Source: Isachenkonia alkalipeptolytica (GTDB lineage Bacteria; Bacillota; Clostridia; Peptostreptococcales; T1SED10-28). From it: a stretch of DNA of 64,000 nucleotides. The DNA is taken from the NCBI RefSeq assembly GCF_009910325.1, contig NZ_SUMG01000005.1, forward strand, positions 1 through 64,000, read 5' to 3'. Below are positions 53,090 to 62,352 of the stretch, piece by piece (positions within the stretch are counted from its first letter, which is position 1; each line of letters begins with the position of its first letter). A program made the position numbers and the translations under genes. The notes below the pieces were generated by a model, which was given only the letters and a program-made list of their open reading frames with translations, ran no database searches and was not told the DNA's origin.

Positions 53090-53584
53090 CTATAGACTGT
53101 AGCTCTCAATAATGGCTGTCAGGTCTTTAGGGATCCCATTTTTCGCCATCTGATAATTGGTGATATCCCTTCGTTCCGTTACCTCCATTCCGAACCAATC
53201 CGGGGGTGCAAAAGCCTTCATGTCCTCTTCTGTTTCAAACTCCACTTCCACACTGTAAAAGCCCTGAAACTCCCCTTTATAAACATCCAACTCCGCAACA
53301 AGGCCTGCCTTCAGGGGAAGGTAGTAACGGGTCTTTTGGATTTGCATCGGAGGCCGATCTCCTTCAAGAAACAAAAATAGCTCCGAAGAAATTTCCATCT
53401 CCTCTTCCCTTCTGGTATGGGTACCCGGGCCTTTTTTGGTAAGAACGTAGTCCCCGCCGATTTTTCGGATCCTTAATTCCGGTTCACTGCTTAAATACTT
53501 TTGTATGATTTCCTTTTTCTTCACCTTGAATACGTCCGGAAGTTTTTTCACTAGAAATTTCCGTTCCCTTTCCACTGCCAACAT
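53090..53584 (-). CDS. CYTH-domain protein (triphosphate tunnel metalloenzyme)
   Basis: This 164-residue protein begins with the CYTH signature ExExK (VERERKFLV) and keeps the alternating charged strands of the tunnel (ELRIRKIGGDYVLTKKGPG, RTRYY-type YLPL, AELDVYKGEFQGFYSVEVEFE). Family members hydrolyse inorganic triphosphate or thiamine triphosphate or make cAMP. No regulatory domain is attached, so polyphosphate hydrolysis is the likeliest activity. It lies between radC (12 bases) and the nnr gene (47 bases). Confidence 0.88.
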   Translation of the reverse strand: MLAVERERKFLVKKLPDVFKVKKKEIIQKYLSSEPELRIRKIGGDYVLTKKGPGTHTRREEEMEISSELFLFLEGDRPPMQIQKTRYYLPLKAGLVAELDVYKGEFQGFYSVEVEFETEEDMKAFAPPDWFGMEVTERRDITNYQMAKNGIPKDLTAIIESYSL

Positions 53585-53596
53585 TTACACATCCTT

Positions 53597-54280
53597 TCAT
53601 AACACCAGTCGGTCCTCTGCAAAACTGAAATATCGATTATCCCCTACGATAATATGATCCACCACTTTTATGTCAATGGCCCCCAGGGCCTCTTTGATCC
53701 GTTTCGTTACCTGAATATCCCCCTGGGAAGGTTTGATTGACCCTCCGGGATGGTTATGGGCAAGGATCACACTGCTGGCCTGATACTTCAGGGCGGTTTC
53801 CACTACCAACCTTGGATATACTGCGGCTTCATTGATGGTGCCTTGAAAGGTTTTTGCCGCGTGGCGTACCTGGTTCTGGTTGTTTAGACAAATCAGGTAA
53901 AAACACTCGTAATGAAGATCGGTAAAAAGATGGACAGCGTACTCCCCGGCCTTCTGAGAGCTGTTCAACTGATGTTTTCCCTTGAATTTGCAACTTTGAT
54001 ACCGCCTGGAAAGCGGGGCTAACAAAGCAAGCAACATGGCTGCATTTTCCCCCACCCCTTCAACTTTACGGAGGTCCTCCATTTTTGCATCCAGAACCCC
54101 GGCAAGGTCTTGAAACTCCCTTATCAAGCGATGGGCGATTTCATTGGTATCCTTTCGTGGTATCCCGTAAAACAGTAACATTTCCAAGATCTGATGTTCT
54201 TCGAAGTGATCAATACCTTCCCGAAGAAAACGTTCCTTCAGCCGTTTTCGATGCCCTGCATGTATACTCACGTACCCCAT
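53597..54280 (-). CDS. radC: RadC family JAB-domain protein
   Basis: The protein has 227 residues. An N-terminal helix-hairpin-helix region (LAGVLDAKMEDLRKVEGVGENAAMLLAL) is followed by a JAMM metalloprotease-like domain with HNHPGGSIKPSQGD. Despite its name, a role in DNA repair is not established. It lies 5 bases behind the cyclase gene. Confidence 0.93.
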   Translation of the reverse strand: MGYVSIHAGHRKRLKERFLREGIDHFEEHQILEMLLFYGIPRKDTNEIAHRLIREFQDLAGVLDAKMEDLRKVEGVGENAAMLLALLAPLSRRYQSCKFKGKHQLNSSQKAGEYAVHLFTDLHYECFYLICLNNQNQVRHAAKTFQGTINEAAVYPRLVVETALKYQASSVILAHNHPGGSIKPSQGDIQVTKRIKEALGAIDIKVVDHIIVGDNRYFSFAEDRLVL

Positions 54281-54285
54281 CCCCT

Positions 54286-54993
54286 TTACCGTATTTTTGC
54301 AACCCCTCGAATCGGTGAGCCTTCCCCCCCTGGTATTTTCAGGGGCAGTCCGTAAAACTCAAAATTCTCCTGTAAAAGCCCTCCCAGATTCTTTAAGTTT
54401 TCCACGATGATGATTTCCTTTTCCAGTAAAATCCGATGGGCTAAAAGCCCGTCGCCTTCCAGGGGATCCACACTGATGGCATCGATACCGATCCCTTTCA
54501 GGTCCAGGGTTGTCACTTTTTTTGCCACCGCCTGGGACAGGATCGGGGACCCTGTTAAGTAGCTTTTATCTCCCCACTTTTTATCCCAGCCGGTGTAAAA
54601 GAATAAATATTCTATGGAAGATAACCGACGGTCCTTTTCCTCTTCCCCTTCTTTAGGCATGGTTTTTCTCTGGAACCGGGGCTGAGACAAAGCTTTGTCC
54701 ATCGCCTCTTCGAAGAGATCCGGAGTGATTTCCTTTTCCCCTAGCCGGGAAAAGTCCAGGACCAAACCGGAACCGCAAAATTGATCCGCACCGTAATCCT
54801 CCAGATTTTTCCCCCGGGGAAAAACATGGGCGGGGGTATCCAGGTGGGTTCCCGTATGGGAGTATAAAGAAATTTCCATTTCCCGAAAGCCATCGGTCTC
54901 CACGGTGTGTTTCACCGTAAATTTCGGACCGGGGGTTCCGGGAAACAAGGGCATGTCCTCTGTCAGTTTTTGGGTCAAGTCAACAATTTTCAT
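54286..54993 (-). CDS. Cyclase/kynurenine formamidase-like metal hydrolase
   Basis: This 235-residue protein carries the HTGTHLDTPAHVF motif of the cyclase/KynB family and IGIDAISVDPLEGDGLLAHRILLEKEIIIVENLKNL, its C-terminal hallmark. KynB-type members open N-formylkynurenine in tryptophan breakdown; others act on various lactones or amides. With aromatic amino-acid fermentation in the window (iorAB), formamidase activity is plausible, but no kynurenine genes are seen. ATG 54993 has a strong AAGGAGGC site. Confidence 0.88.
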   Translation of the reverse strand: MKIVDLTQKLTEDMPLFPGTPGPKFTVKHTVETDGFREMEISLYSHTGTHLDTPAHVFPRGKNLEDYGADQFCGSGLVLDFSRLGEKEITPDLFEEAMDKALSQPRFQRKTMPKEGEEEKDRRLSSIEYLFFYTGWDKKWGDKSYLTGSPILSQAVAKKVTTLDLKGIGIDAISVDPLEGDGLLAHRILLEKEIIIVENLKNLGGLLQENFEFYGLPLKIPGGEGSPIRGVAKIR

Positions 54994-55110
54994 TTTTGCC
55001 TCCTTTTACCGGGATTATGTAGAACCAAGAATTTTTTACTAATAATTAATACATTGCTGTTCATAAGCTTATTTTATCATAAGTGAGGGAAAAAACACCG
55101 AAAAAAAAAG

Positions 55111-55159
55111 AAAAACCTAGAATTTTCAGATTAAATATCTGATGTAATTCCAGGTTTTA
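55111..55159 (-). terminator. Terminator of the opp operon
   Basis: AAAACCTAGAATTTTCAGAT pairs with ATCTGATGTAATTCCAGGTTTT with two or three mismatches; TCTTTTTTTTT follows on the minus strand, 38 bases past oppF. Confidence 0.85.
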
Positions 55160-55196
55160 TTTTTATCAGCTTACCGGGAAAGGTCCCGGGGTCTTC

Positions 55197-56159
55197 TTAC
55201 TTTTGCAGCTCTTCGACCAAATGGCAGGCCACAAAACGTTCCGGCTCATATTCACGCAACTCCGGAGTCTTGCTTTTACAAATGTCTTGACGATATCGAC
55301 ACCGGCCATAGAAACGGCAACCCTCAGGAGGATTCACGGGACTCGGCACGTCTCCCTCCAGGATAATCATGTCATCCGGGGCATCCACCCGGGGTACCGG
55401 GATTGCGGATAGTAAGGCTTGGGTGTAAGGATGCAAAGGATTTCTAAAGATCGCATTATAGTCCGAGAGCTCCACAACTTTTCCCAGATACATTACCGCG
55501 ATTCGGTCACTCACATGTTTTACAACACTCAAGTCATGGGAAATAAACAGGTAAGTCAGTCCCAGCTCTTCCTGAATATCCTGCATCAGATTCAGAATCT
55601 GTGCTTGAATGGATACATCCAGAGCGGAAACCGGCTCATCCTGAACGATGAACTTCGGATTAAGGGCAAGGGCTCTGGCCACGCCAACTCTTTGTCGTCT
55701 TCCCCCGTCCAGCTCATGGGGAAAAGCGTTTAATAGTCTCGGTGTAAGGCCTACCGTATCCATTAACTCCTTGACCCGCTCCGTAACCTTCTGCCGATCT
55801 TTATAAACCTTATTGATTAACAGAGGCTCCGCAATGATCTGTCCTAAATTCATCCTTGGATTTAGGGATGCATAGGGATCCTGAAAGATGATTTGCATAT
55901 TTTTACGAGCCTCTCGCATCTGCGCTCCATTGAAGTCTACAATATTTTTTCCTTCGAAATTCACCTCTCCCGATGTGGGTTCTAACAATCGTAGAATGGC
56001 ACGCCCAGTAGTGGATTTACCACAGCCGGACTCCCCAACAAGGCCCAGGGTTTCTCCTTCTTTGATAAAAAAGCTGACATCATCCACCGCATGCAGCATT
56101 CCTTTTGGAGTTTTAAAGTGCTTTTTCAGATTTTTAACTTCTAAAATATTATTCGACAT
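55197..56159 (-). CDS. oppF: Oligopeptide ABC transporter ATPase OppF
   Basis: The protein has about 320 residues with Walker [13 protein letters not shown], signature [15 protein letters not shown] (a DGG variant found in this subfamily), Walker [15 protein letters not shown] and the C-terminal oligopeptide/dipeptide extension with four cysteines around [16 protein letters not shown], which can hold an iron-sulfur cluster. ATG 56159 is eight bases behind GGAGG. It is the last gene of the operon. Confidence 0.94.
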   Translation of the reverse strand: MSNNILEVKNLKKHFKTPKGMLHAVDDVSFFIKEGETLGLVGESGCGKSTTGRAILRLLEPTSGEVNFEGKNIVDFNGAQMREARKNMQIIFQDPYASLNPRMNLGQIIAEPLLINKVYKDRQKVTERVKELMDTVGLTPRLLNAFPHELDGGRRQRVGVARALALNPKFIVQDEPVSALDVSIQAQILNLMQDIQEELGLTYLFISHDLSVVKHVSDRIAVMYLGKVVELSDYNAIFRNPLHPYTQALLSAIPVPRVDAPDDMIILEGDVPSPVNPPEGCRFYGRCRYRQDICKSKTPELREYEPERFVACHLVEELQK

Positions 56160-56171
56160 TCCTTTCACCTC

Positions 56172-57152
56172 CTACTTTTGATATTCTTCTGGGGGATACA
56201 GATGGCAGTTTACATAGTGTCCATCCTCCACTTCCACTCTTTGAGGCAATACACTCTTACAAACATCCATCACCTTTGGACACCTTGGATTAAAAGGACA
56301 TCCCTCGGGGACTTCCGTTGGATCCGGCATTAACCCTTTAATGGGATTTAGCCGCTTTTCATCCGCCTCTACATTTGGTATGGATCCGAAAAGTCCTTGG
56401 GTATAGGGGTGCAGGGGATTATTATACAGATCCCGAACTTTCGCATATTCCACCACATAGCCGGTATACATAATCGCTACTTTGTCACAAATATTGGCTA
56501 CGACTCCCAGGTCATGAGTGATCATGATCATCGAGGTTTCAAAATCTTCCTTAAGCCGTTTCATCAATTTCAACACCTGGGCTTGAATGGTTACATCCAA
56601 GGCCGTGGTCGGTTCATCCGCAATCAAAAGTTCCGGATTACAGGCCAAGGCAATGGCGATCACGATCCGCTGTCGCATTCCTCCACTGAATTGATGGGGG
56701 TATTCCTTTCCTCGTTCTCTAGGTATTCCAACGGTTTCAATCATATCTCTGGCCTTTTCCTTAGCCTCTTTCGAATCAACGTCCTGGTGAAGCAAAATCA
56801 CTTCCGCAATCTGATCCTCCGTGGTCATTACCGGGTTTAAGGAGGTCATGGGGTCTTGGAAAATCATGGAGATTTTGTTTCCTCGAATTTTTCGCATTTC
56901 CTCATCATTCTTCTTAAGCAAATCTTCCCCTTTAAAAATAACTTCTCCCTGAACAATTTTTCCCGGGGGATTCGGAACCAATTGCATAATTCCTAAAGCG
57001 GTTGTGGTTTTCCCTGCTCCGGTTTCTCCTACGATTCCAATGGTCTCTCCCACACCGATTTCGAAGGTCATATTATCTACAGCCTTTACAACCCCTTCAT
57101 CCGTACTATATTGAATAGACAAGTTCTTTACATTCAATAAATCCTTCGCCAT
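56172..57152 (-). CDS. oppD: Oligopeptide ABC transporter ATPase OppD
   Basis: The protein has 326 residues with Walker [14 protein letters not shown], signature [15 protein letters not shown], Walker [15 protein letters not shown], and the C-terminal cysteine-bearing extension ([16 protein letters not shown]). It pairs with OppF to power uptake of peptides. It lies 12 bases before oppF and 24 bases after oppC. Confidence 0.95.
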   Translation of the reverse strand: MAKDLLNVKNLSIQYSTDEGVVKAVDNMTFEIGVGETIGIVGETGAGKTTTALGIMQLVPNPPGKIVQGEVIFKGEDLLKKNDEEMRKIRGNKISMIFQDPMTSLNPVMTTEDQIAEVILLHQDVDSKEAKEKARDMIETVGIPRERGKEYPHQFSGGMRQRIVIAIALACNPELLIADEPTTALDVTIQAQVLKLMKRLKEDFETSMIMITHDLGVVANICDKVAIMYTGYVVEYAKVRDLYNNPLHPYTQGLFGSIPNVEADEKRLNPIKGLMPDPTEVPEGCPFNPRCPKVMDVCKSVLPQRVEVEDGHYVNCHLYPPEEYQK

Positions 57153-57176
57153 GTATTACACTCCTTTCCTTTAACT

Positions 57177-58205
57177 TTAGCTTTTTAATCTTGGGTCTAG
57201 GGCATCTCGAAGACCATCCCCTAATAAGTTCAATCCAAAAATGGTAATCATAATTGCAAGACCCGGGAAGATGGACATCCACCAAGCATCTCGGATATAT
57301 ACCCGTGCCGTGGAAAGCATTGCCCCCCACTCAGGAATTGGTGGCTGAATACCCAGTCCAATAAAGCTTAGTCCCGCCGCTGAAAGAATAGCCTCTGCAA
57401 CTCCTAAGGTTCCTTGAACAATTATGGGTGCCATACAGTTTGGCAAAATATATTTGGTGATAATTCTAAAATCATTGGCCCCTACGGCTCTGGCTGCCTC
57501 TACAAATTCCTGATCCCTCAAAGAGAGTACCGATGCACGGACAATCCGGGCATATCGGGGAATCGATGCAATACCTACCGCAATCATAACATTAACGAGA
57601 CCCGGTCCAAGGGCCGCAGCAATGGCAATCGCTAACAAAATTCCCGGTATGGCCAATAAAACATCCATTAATCTCATAATTACATTGTCTATTCTACCGC
57701 TGTAGTACCCAGCCACAGACCCTAAGATCCCGCCTACTACAATGGCTACACCTACCGCAATAAAGCCTACTTGAATTGAAATTCTACTACCGTAGACCAC
57801 TCGACTAAAAATATCTCTTCCAAAGTTATCCGTTCCAAACCAGTGATCAGAACTCGGGGCTGCCCGGACATTATCCAGGTTTTGATCACTGTAGTGGTAA
57901 GGCGCAATAAAGTCCGCAAAAATTGCGGTAAGAATAAGTATCAATATTACGATCATCCCGGCAATTGCCGCTTTATTTCTAATTAATCGCTTCCAAACTT
58001 CCGCCCATTGACTTTTTCGTTTCTCCGGTACGATAGTTTTTACATCCATCCCTTCTGGCTCAACTTCTCCCGGTTGACTGTGGATTTCCGTCTGAGACTG
58101 ATAATTCTTTACAACCGCATCGTCTCTGGTTAAATCCTTTGCCTTAGGATTTTTTTCTTTTTCCATTAAATCTTTATTTCTTTCGCTTTCCTTGTTTGAT
58201 GACAT
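57177..58205 (-). CDS. oppC: Oligopeptide ABC transporter permease OppC
   Basis: This 342-residue permease has a long charged cytoplasmic N-terminus (about 78 residues) before the first helix, then the periplasmic-facing loop APSSDHWFGTDNFGRDIFSRVVYGSRIS typical of OppC/DppC, and the EAA loop AARAVGANDFRIITKYILPNCMAPIIV. It forms the channel with OppB. Confidence 0.94.
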   Translation of the reverse strand: MSSNKESERNKDLMEKEKNPKAKDLTRDDAVVKNYQSQTEIHSQPGEVEPEGMDVKTIVPEKRKSQWAEVWKRLIRNKAAIAGMIVILILILTAIFADFIAPYHYSDQNLDNVRAAPSSDHWFGTDNFGRDIFSRVVYGSRISIQVGFIAVGVAIVVGGILGSVAGYYSGRIDNVIMRLMDVLLAIPGILLAIAIAAALGPGLVNVMIAVGIASIPRYARIVRASVLSLRDQEFVEAARAVGANDFRIITKYILPNCMAPIIVQGTLGVAEAILSAAGLSFIGLGIQPPIPEWGAMLSTARVYIRDAWWMSIFPGLAIMITIFGLNLLGDGLRDALDPRLKS

Positions 58206-58225
58206 TTCAGAACCTCCTTTTCTGA

Positions 58226-59155
58226 TTACTTATATTGAGCCTTAATTCGAGGATCAATAAATCCGTATAAAATATCTACGCCTAGATTTATCACACTAAA
58301 AGTCAGGGCGATGAATAAAACACCACCTTGGACCATGGGCAAGTCCCGCATTCGAATGGAATTAACCATCAAAAGTCCGATTCCATTAATGGAAAATACA
58401 GTTTCCGTCAGTACGGCACCTCCCAGTAAGTAACCAAATTGCAAACCGATTACGGTAACTACGGGAATCAAGGCATTTTTAAGCGCATGCTGGTTAATTA
58501 CCTTGGACTCTTTTTGTCCCTTTGCTCGAGCGGTTCGAATATAATCCTGACGAATTACCTCTAGCATACTAGACCTGGTCATCCGTGTAATCATGGCCGC
58601 AGAACTGGTCCCGATGGTAATTGCGGGAAGGATCATATGCATGGGCGTTGAATATCCCGAAGAAGGGAACCATCCCAGACCTACGGAGAATATGAGAATT
58701 GCCACAAGCCCTTGAAAGAAGTTGGGCATCGATACCCCCAATAAGGCAAACATCATGGCTGCATTATCAAATAAGGAATATTGTTTCGTGGCGGATATGA
58801 TCCCGACGGGTATTCCGATTAACACGGCTACAAGAACCCCTGTGGCCGCCAGGGTCAATGTTGTTGGAAAACGAGTGATCAGCTCATCAAATACCAGAGC
58901 ATTGGTTCTATACGACCGTCCGAAGTCTGCACGGGTAAACACATCCCGGGCAAATCGTCCGTATTGTACGATGAAAGGATCGTCCAGACCCATTTGCTCC
59001 CGAAGTTGTAAAATTTCTCTTTCCGTTGCCTGTTCCCCAAGCTGCATGGCTGCAGGGTCTCCCGGGGTGATATACATTAGAGTGAAAACGATGAAGGATA
59101 CGCCAATTAATACGGGAAGTAATAGCAGTATTCTTCGACCAATATACTTTAACAT
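58226..59155 (-). CDS. oppB: Oligopeptide ABC transporter permease OppB
   Basis: This 309-residue permease starts MLKYIGRRILLLLPVLIGVSFIVF, has the PGDPA segment and the EAA loop TARAKGQKESKVINQHALKNALIPVV, and six predicted helices. It follows oppA after a 164-base gap that contains a strong hairpin. Partner of OppC. Confidence 0.95.
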   Translation of the reverse strand: MLKYIGRRILLLLPVLIGVSFIVFTLMYITPGDPAAMQLGEQATEREILQLREQMGLDDPFIVQYGRFARDVFTRADFGRSYRTNALVFDELITRFPTTLTLAATGVLVAVLIGIPVGIISATKQYSLFDNAAMMFALLGVSMPNFFQGLVAILIFSVGLGWFPSSGYSTPMHMILPAITIGTSSAAMITRMTRSSMLEVIRQDYIRTARAKGQKESKVINQHALKNALIPVVTVIGLQFGYLLGGAVLTETVFSINGIGLLMVNSIRMRDLPMVQGGVLFIALTFSVINLGVDILYGFIDPRIKAQYK

Positions 59156-59236
59156 TGTTACTCCTCCTTCCTGAATCTATAAGGATTGTTAACTTTTTAT
59201 TGATTATGATGAATTTTCAAAATAGTTTTGGACAGC

Positions 59237-59266
59237 ACAGTAGGGTCATAGTTATGACCCTACTGT
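59237..59266 (-). promoter_or_regulatory. Perfect hairpin between oppA and oppB
   Basis: ACAGTAGGGTCATA (59237-59250) pairs perfectly with TATGACCCTACTGT (59253-59266), 14 bp. No T-run follows on the minus strand, so it should act as an RNA-end stabiliser or processing site that favours oppA mRNA. Confidence 0.65.
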
Positions 59267-59319
59267 ACTCTACTTATTGTGTTTGAAACATCCGTTGTCG
59301 CTAATGAAATATTGATTTA

Positions 59320-60840
59320 TTAATTTTCGATCGTTACGTCCCATAATGGGTGGTGACCCGCCGGGTGGTTTCTAAAGCCACTAACGTTGGATCGAAGGCC
59401 GGTTCGGTCTTCTCCGGTGTTAAGGAATAACCATGGTGCTTCATCTCGCACGATTTCTTGAACTTCCATGTAAGCGTCTTCCCGTACATCGGGTTCTGCC
59501 GATCTTCTAGCTTCGTCAAGGAGTTCATCCACTCGCTCATCACCCCAGAAAGTTCGGTTTCCAGCGGATCCAAATTGTTCTGAATGGAACAGTGCATACA
59601 GTCCATAGTCAGGATCTCCTGTTACGGTAACCCAACCTAGGATAAACATATCATGGTCTCCCGCAGCGGTTCCGTCTAGATAAGCTCCCCACTCCAGTAC
59701 TTCGATTTCTACATCGATTCCGATTTCTTCTAACTGACTCTGTGTAATTTGTGCAATATCTTGTCGAAGTTGATTGTCGTTTGTCCAGATGGTGGTAGAG
59801 AATCCGTCTTCATAACCGGCTTCTTCCATCAGTTCTTTTGCTTTTTCGATGTCATGGCCATAAGGTTCTAACTCTTCGTTTGCTCCCCATACCATCGGTC
59901 CGATGGGGCCCGTGGCAACTTCTCCAGAACCTTCCATTACCGAATCGATAATCGATTCTACATTTACGGCGTAGTTGATCGCTTGTCGAACTCTTACGTC
60001 GTCAAAAGGCTCTTTTTCTGTGTTAAATCCAAGGTATACCGTAGAGAAGTTTAAGTCTCTTGCTAACTCTAACTCCTGGTTTTCTTCAATTCTTGAAATA
60101 TCTGTTGGCAGGATATCGTAAGCAATATCGATTTCTCCGGTTTCTAGCTCAATGGTTCGATTTCCGTCCTCTTGAATGTTTCTAAACGTGATATTTTCCA
60201 TTTTTCCGTTTTCACCATGAAAATCTTCAAATCGCGTAAGCTCAATTGTAGCACCTCTTGTCCAGTCCTCTAACATGTATGGACCGGTGCCCACTGGGTT
60301 TTCACCATAGTCGTCCCCGTGTTCTTCAACCGCGGTTTGGTTTAAGATTGAAGATGCGGTATGGGCTAAGTGAGCAAGTAGCGGGGCAAAGGGTTCTACC
60401 GTTGAAATTCTGATGGTATAGTCATCAATAATTTCAAATCCGTCAGGATCAATAGCTCCCACAATGTGCCCTACATCGGGAGATTCTAATGCTCGAAGCA
60501 AGGTAAACTCTACGTCGCTTGCAGTTAACTCCTCTCCATTGTGGAACATTACACCTTCTCGAAGTTTAAATTCGAAGGTTAATTCGTCAATTTGTTCCCA
60601 TTCTTCTGCAAGACCGGGAACTAATTCCATGTCTTCGTTTTGATTTAATAAACTTTCATAAACCTGTTTCATAACTCTTGAAGAAGGTTGGTCATTGGTT
60701 GCATGTGGATCCAATGAATCCGCATCGGCACCCTGTGCCACAACTAAGGTATCCGTAGCGGCTTCGTCGCCACAACCGATGGCAAAGGCAGCAACCATCA
60801 ATAATAATGCTAACAATAATGCAATTTTCTTACTGTTCAT
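59320..60840 (-). CDS. oppA: Peptide-binding lipoprotein OppA (SBP_bac_5)
   Basis: The protein has 506 residues. The lipobox is AIGC (Cys23). The SBP_bac_5 fold shows DADSLDPHATNDQPSSRVMKQVYESL, LREGVMFHNGEELTASDVEFTL, NPVGTGPYMLEDWTRG and FDDVRVRQAINYAVNVESI. It binds peptides outside the membrane and hands them to OppBC. It is rich in Asp and Glu, as expected for an exposed protein at high salt or pH. It is first in the operon and has a 270-base leader. Confidence 0.94.
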   Translation of the reverse strand: MNSKKIALLLALLLMVAAFAIGCGDEAATDTLVVAQGADADSLDPHATNDQPSSRVMKQVYESLLNQNEDMELVPGLAEEWEQIDELTFEFKLREGVMFHNGEELTASDVEFTLLRALESPDVGHIVGAIDPDGFEIIDDYTIRISTVEPFAPLLAHLAHTASSILNQTAVEEHGDDYGENPVGTGPYMLEDWTRGATIELTRFEDFHGENGKMENITFRNIQEDGNRTIELETGEIDIAYDILPTDISRIEENQELELARDLNFSTVYLGFNTEKEPFDDVRVRQAINYAVNVESIIDSVMEGSGEVATGPIGPMVWGANEELEPYGHDIEKAKELMEEAGYEDGFSTTIWTNDNQLRQDIAQITQSQLEEIGIDVEIEVLEWGAYLDGTAAGDHDMFILGWVTVTGDPDYGLYALFHSEQFGSAGNRTFWGDERVDELLDEARRSAEPDVREDAYMEVQEIVRDEAPWLFLNTGEDRTGLRSNVSGFRNHPAGHHPLWDVTIEN

Positions 60841-61360
60841 TTACTTTCTCCCCCTTAAATATAAATTGAATTTATATTAATTCCACCTCTAGACCAAAAA
60901 GTCTATGATGAAAGTAATATCATCTTTACTAGATCGGAGCTCCATTCAATTCCAAAAATTTAAGTATAACTAAAAACATGTAACAATCAATTCTGATAAT
61001 TTAAGCCGCTGCCTGGCTTTGATTACAAATTCTTTATTCATTCTCCCATTTCGAATTCCTTGCTCAATTAGGATTTTTTAGAATATTTAGCCTGCAGCTG
61101 CTCCTATCAATAGAAGTATTATACCCTATATTTTTTTTATTTGCAATACAATCGGATTCGTATTGCTTTCTTTATCCATATATATTTTTTAATACAGCCT
61201 ATGGTCTTTTCAAAGATTAGACGGTATAATGATAGTGAAAAACTTCGATACTGGAATATAATTGTACTGTAGTTTAACTATTTTCCATTAAATCATAATT
61301 TACCGACAATTGCAAACAAAATTCGAGAGAAATTCGAAATTCAAGAAAGGAAGTTTCCCA
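60841..61360. other. Divergent intergenic region of oppA with long structured leader
   Basis: This 520-base region separates oppA (minus) from a small membrane-protein gene (plus). The oppA half would be transcribed as a leader of about 270 bases with hairpins AAGCC-AGGCAGC-GGCTT (near 61000), TAGAC-GTCTA (near 60893) and ATATAAA-TTCAA-TTTATAT (near 60868) just before the AAGGGGGAG site. I recognise no known riboswitch. On the plus strand a TATAAT (61225-61230) may serve the other gene. Confidence 0.5.
61118..61146 (-). promoter_or_regulatory. Promoter of the opp operon
   Basis: On the minus strand TTGCAA (61141-61146), a 17-base spacer and a perfect TATAAT (61118-61123) form a sigma-A promoter; transcription would start near 61111. 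Confidence 0.7.
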
Positions 61361-61735
61361 ATGACCAATTCCTACGATAACAATCACCCCCCCAAACTTT
61401 CAGCCGTCCTGTGGCTTATTACCAAGGAGGGCATTCTAGCAGCGGCCCTTGCTGCTGTCATGGGTCTGATGTACGGCTTTTTCCTCTCTGAAGAACCTTT
61501 ATTACAGCTAATCAACAATGCTATATTTTTAATGGGCGTTGTTTTAGGCTTTTATGCCCTTTTCTTCGGGGTCAGCCGGGATAAAAAATTAGTGAAAAAC
61601 ATGTTTAAAAGCAACTTCAAGGAACAGTACATGGAAAAAGTCTCCCAACGGAAGGAACGAATTATTCATCTTTACCGAGCCTTTGTGGTTTTCCTGATTG
61701 CAGTGGTTCTGGATCTATTGCTGTTCTTCCTTTAG
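61361..61735 (+). CDS. Small integral membrane protein of unknown function
   Basis: The protein has about 124 residues. ATG 61361 lies seven bases after AAGGAAG. Hydrophobic segments at about 20-40, 45-67 and 105-124 suggest three helices with a basic, charged loop between the second and third (RDKKLVKNMFKSNFKEQYMEKVSQRKER). The pattern recalls DUF3899-type membrane proteins, but that is only a guess. It is convergent with the FMN-binding gene. Confidence 0.7.
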   Translation: MTNSYDNNHPPKLSAVLWLITKEGILAAALAAVMGLMYGFFLSEEPLLQLINNAIFLMGVVLGFYALFFGVSRDKKLVKNMFKSNFKEQYMEKVSQRKERIIHLYRAFVVFLIAVVLDLLLFFL

Positions 61736-61758
61736 ACCATTCCGGGCCTCCCCATGAT

Positions 61759-62172
61759 TTAAGGTTCCTCACAGTAGACTTCTTCCGTCTCACAGAGCGC
61801 CCTTTCAATGGCTTTTAAAATCACTTTACTGCTGTGGGTTGCCCCGGTTACCATATCCACTTCCAAGCTTTGCTCCTCCACCACCCGCCGGGTGATTTCC
61901 TCGGCATTATACCCCCGTTCGTGCTCATGGTGAAGATCAATGCCCACAATTTCCCCGGATAGAATTCGCACCTCTACCTGGGCCTCAATTTCATGTACCT
62001 GATGCCGGCCTTCGTATTCCCCATCTTCAAATGCGCTTATTTCAGGGTTTTGGATTTGAAGGTTTTCGATCTCTCTGTTATAATTAAGCAAGTCCAGATA
62101 ATCCAATACAAAAGGACGTAGAACAATCAGCAGCACCAGGATGGTTGATGTAACTAGGATTCCCTTTTTCAC
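61759..62172 (-). CDS. FMN-binding domain protein
   Basis: The protein has 137 residues. An N-terminal membrane anchor (about 5-20) is followed by an FMN_bind domain with GEYEGRHQVHEIEAQVEVRI, GIDLHHEHERGY and the flavin-attachment-like motif MVTGATHSSKVILKAI, where a Ser/Thr can be covalently linked to FMN. Such proteins serve in extracytoplasmic electron transfer or as flavin carriers. A matching flavin transferase is not in the window. Confidence 0.85.
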   Translation of the reverse strand: MKKGILVTSTILVLLIVLRPFVLDYLDLLNYNREIENLQIQNPEISAFEDGEYEGRHQVHEIEAQVEVRILSGEIVGIDLHHEHERGYNAEEITRRVVEEQSLEVDMVTGATHSSKVILKAIERALCETEEVYCEEP

Positions 62173-62352
62173 AAATGATCATCTCCATTTTTTTGTTTTG
62201 TTTATTTGTTTAATGGTACTTCTCTCTATAGTATAGCAGAAAACCTTTCTATTATTAACTGAAAAATATATAGCTACATCTTAACTGATAGATCAAAATA
62301 AGTCGAAGCTGCCTCGTATTTAAAGAGGCTTTCTAACTAAGGAGGAATTTTT

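Noticed and set aside
60841-61111. Lysine riboswitch or T-box in the oppA leader
   Set aside because: No conserved core of either class could be recognised by eye.
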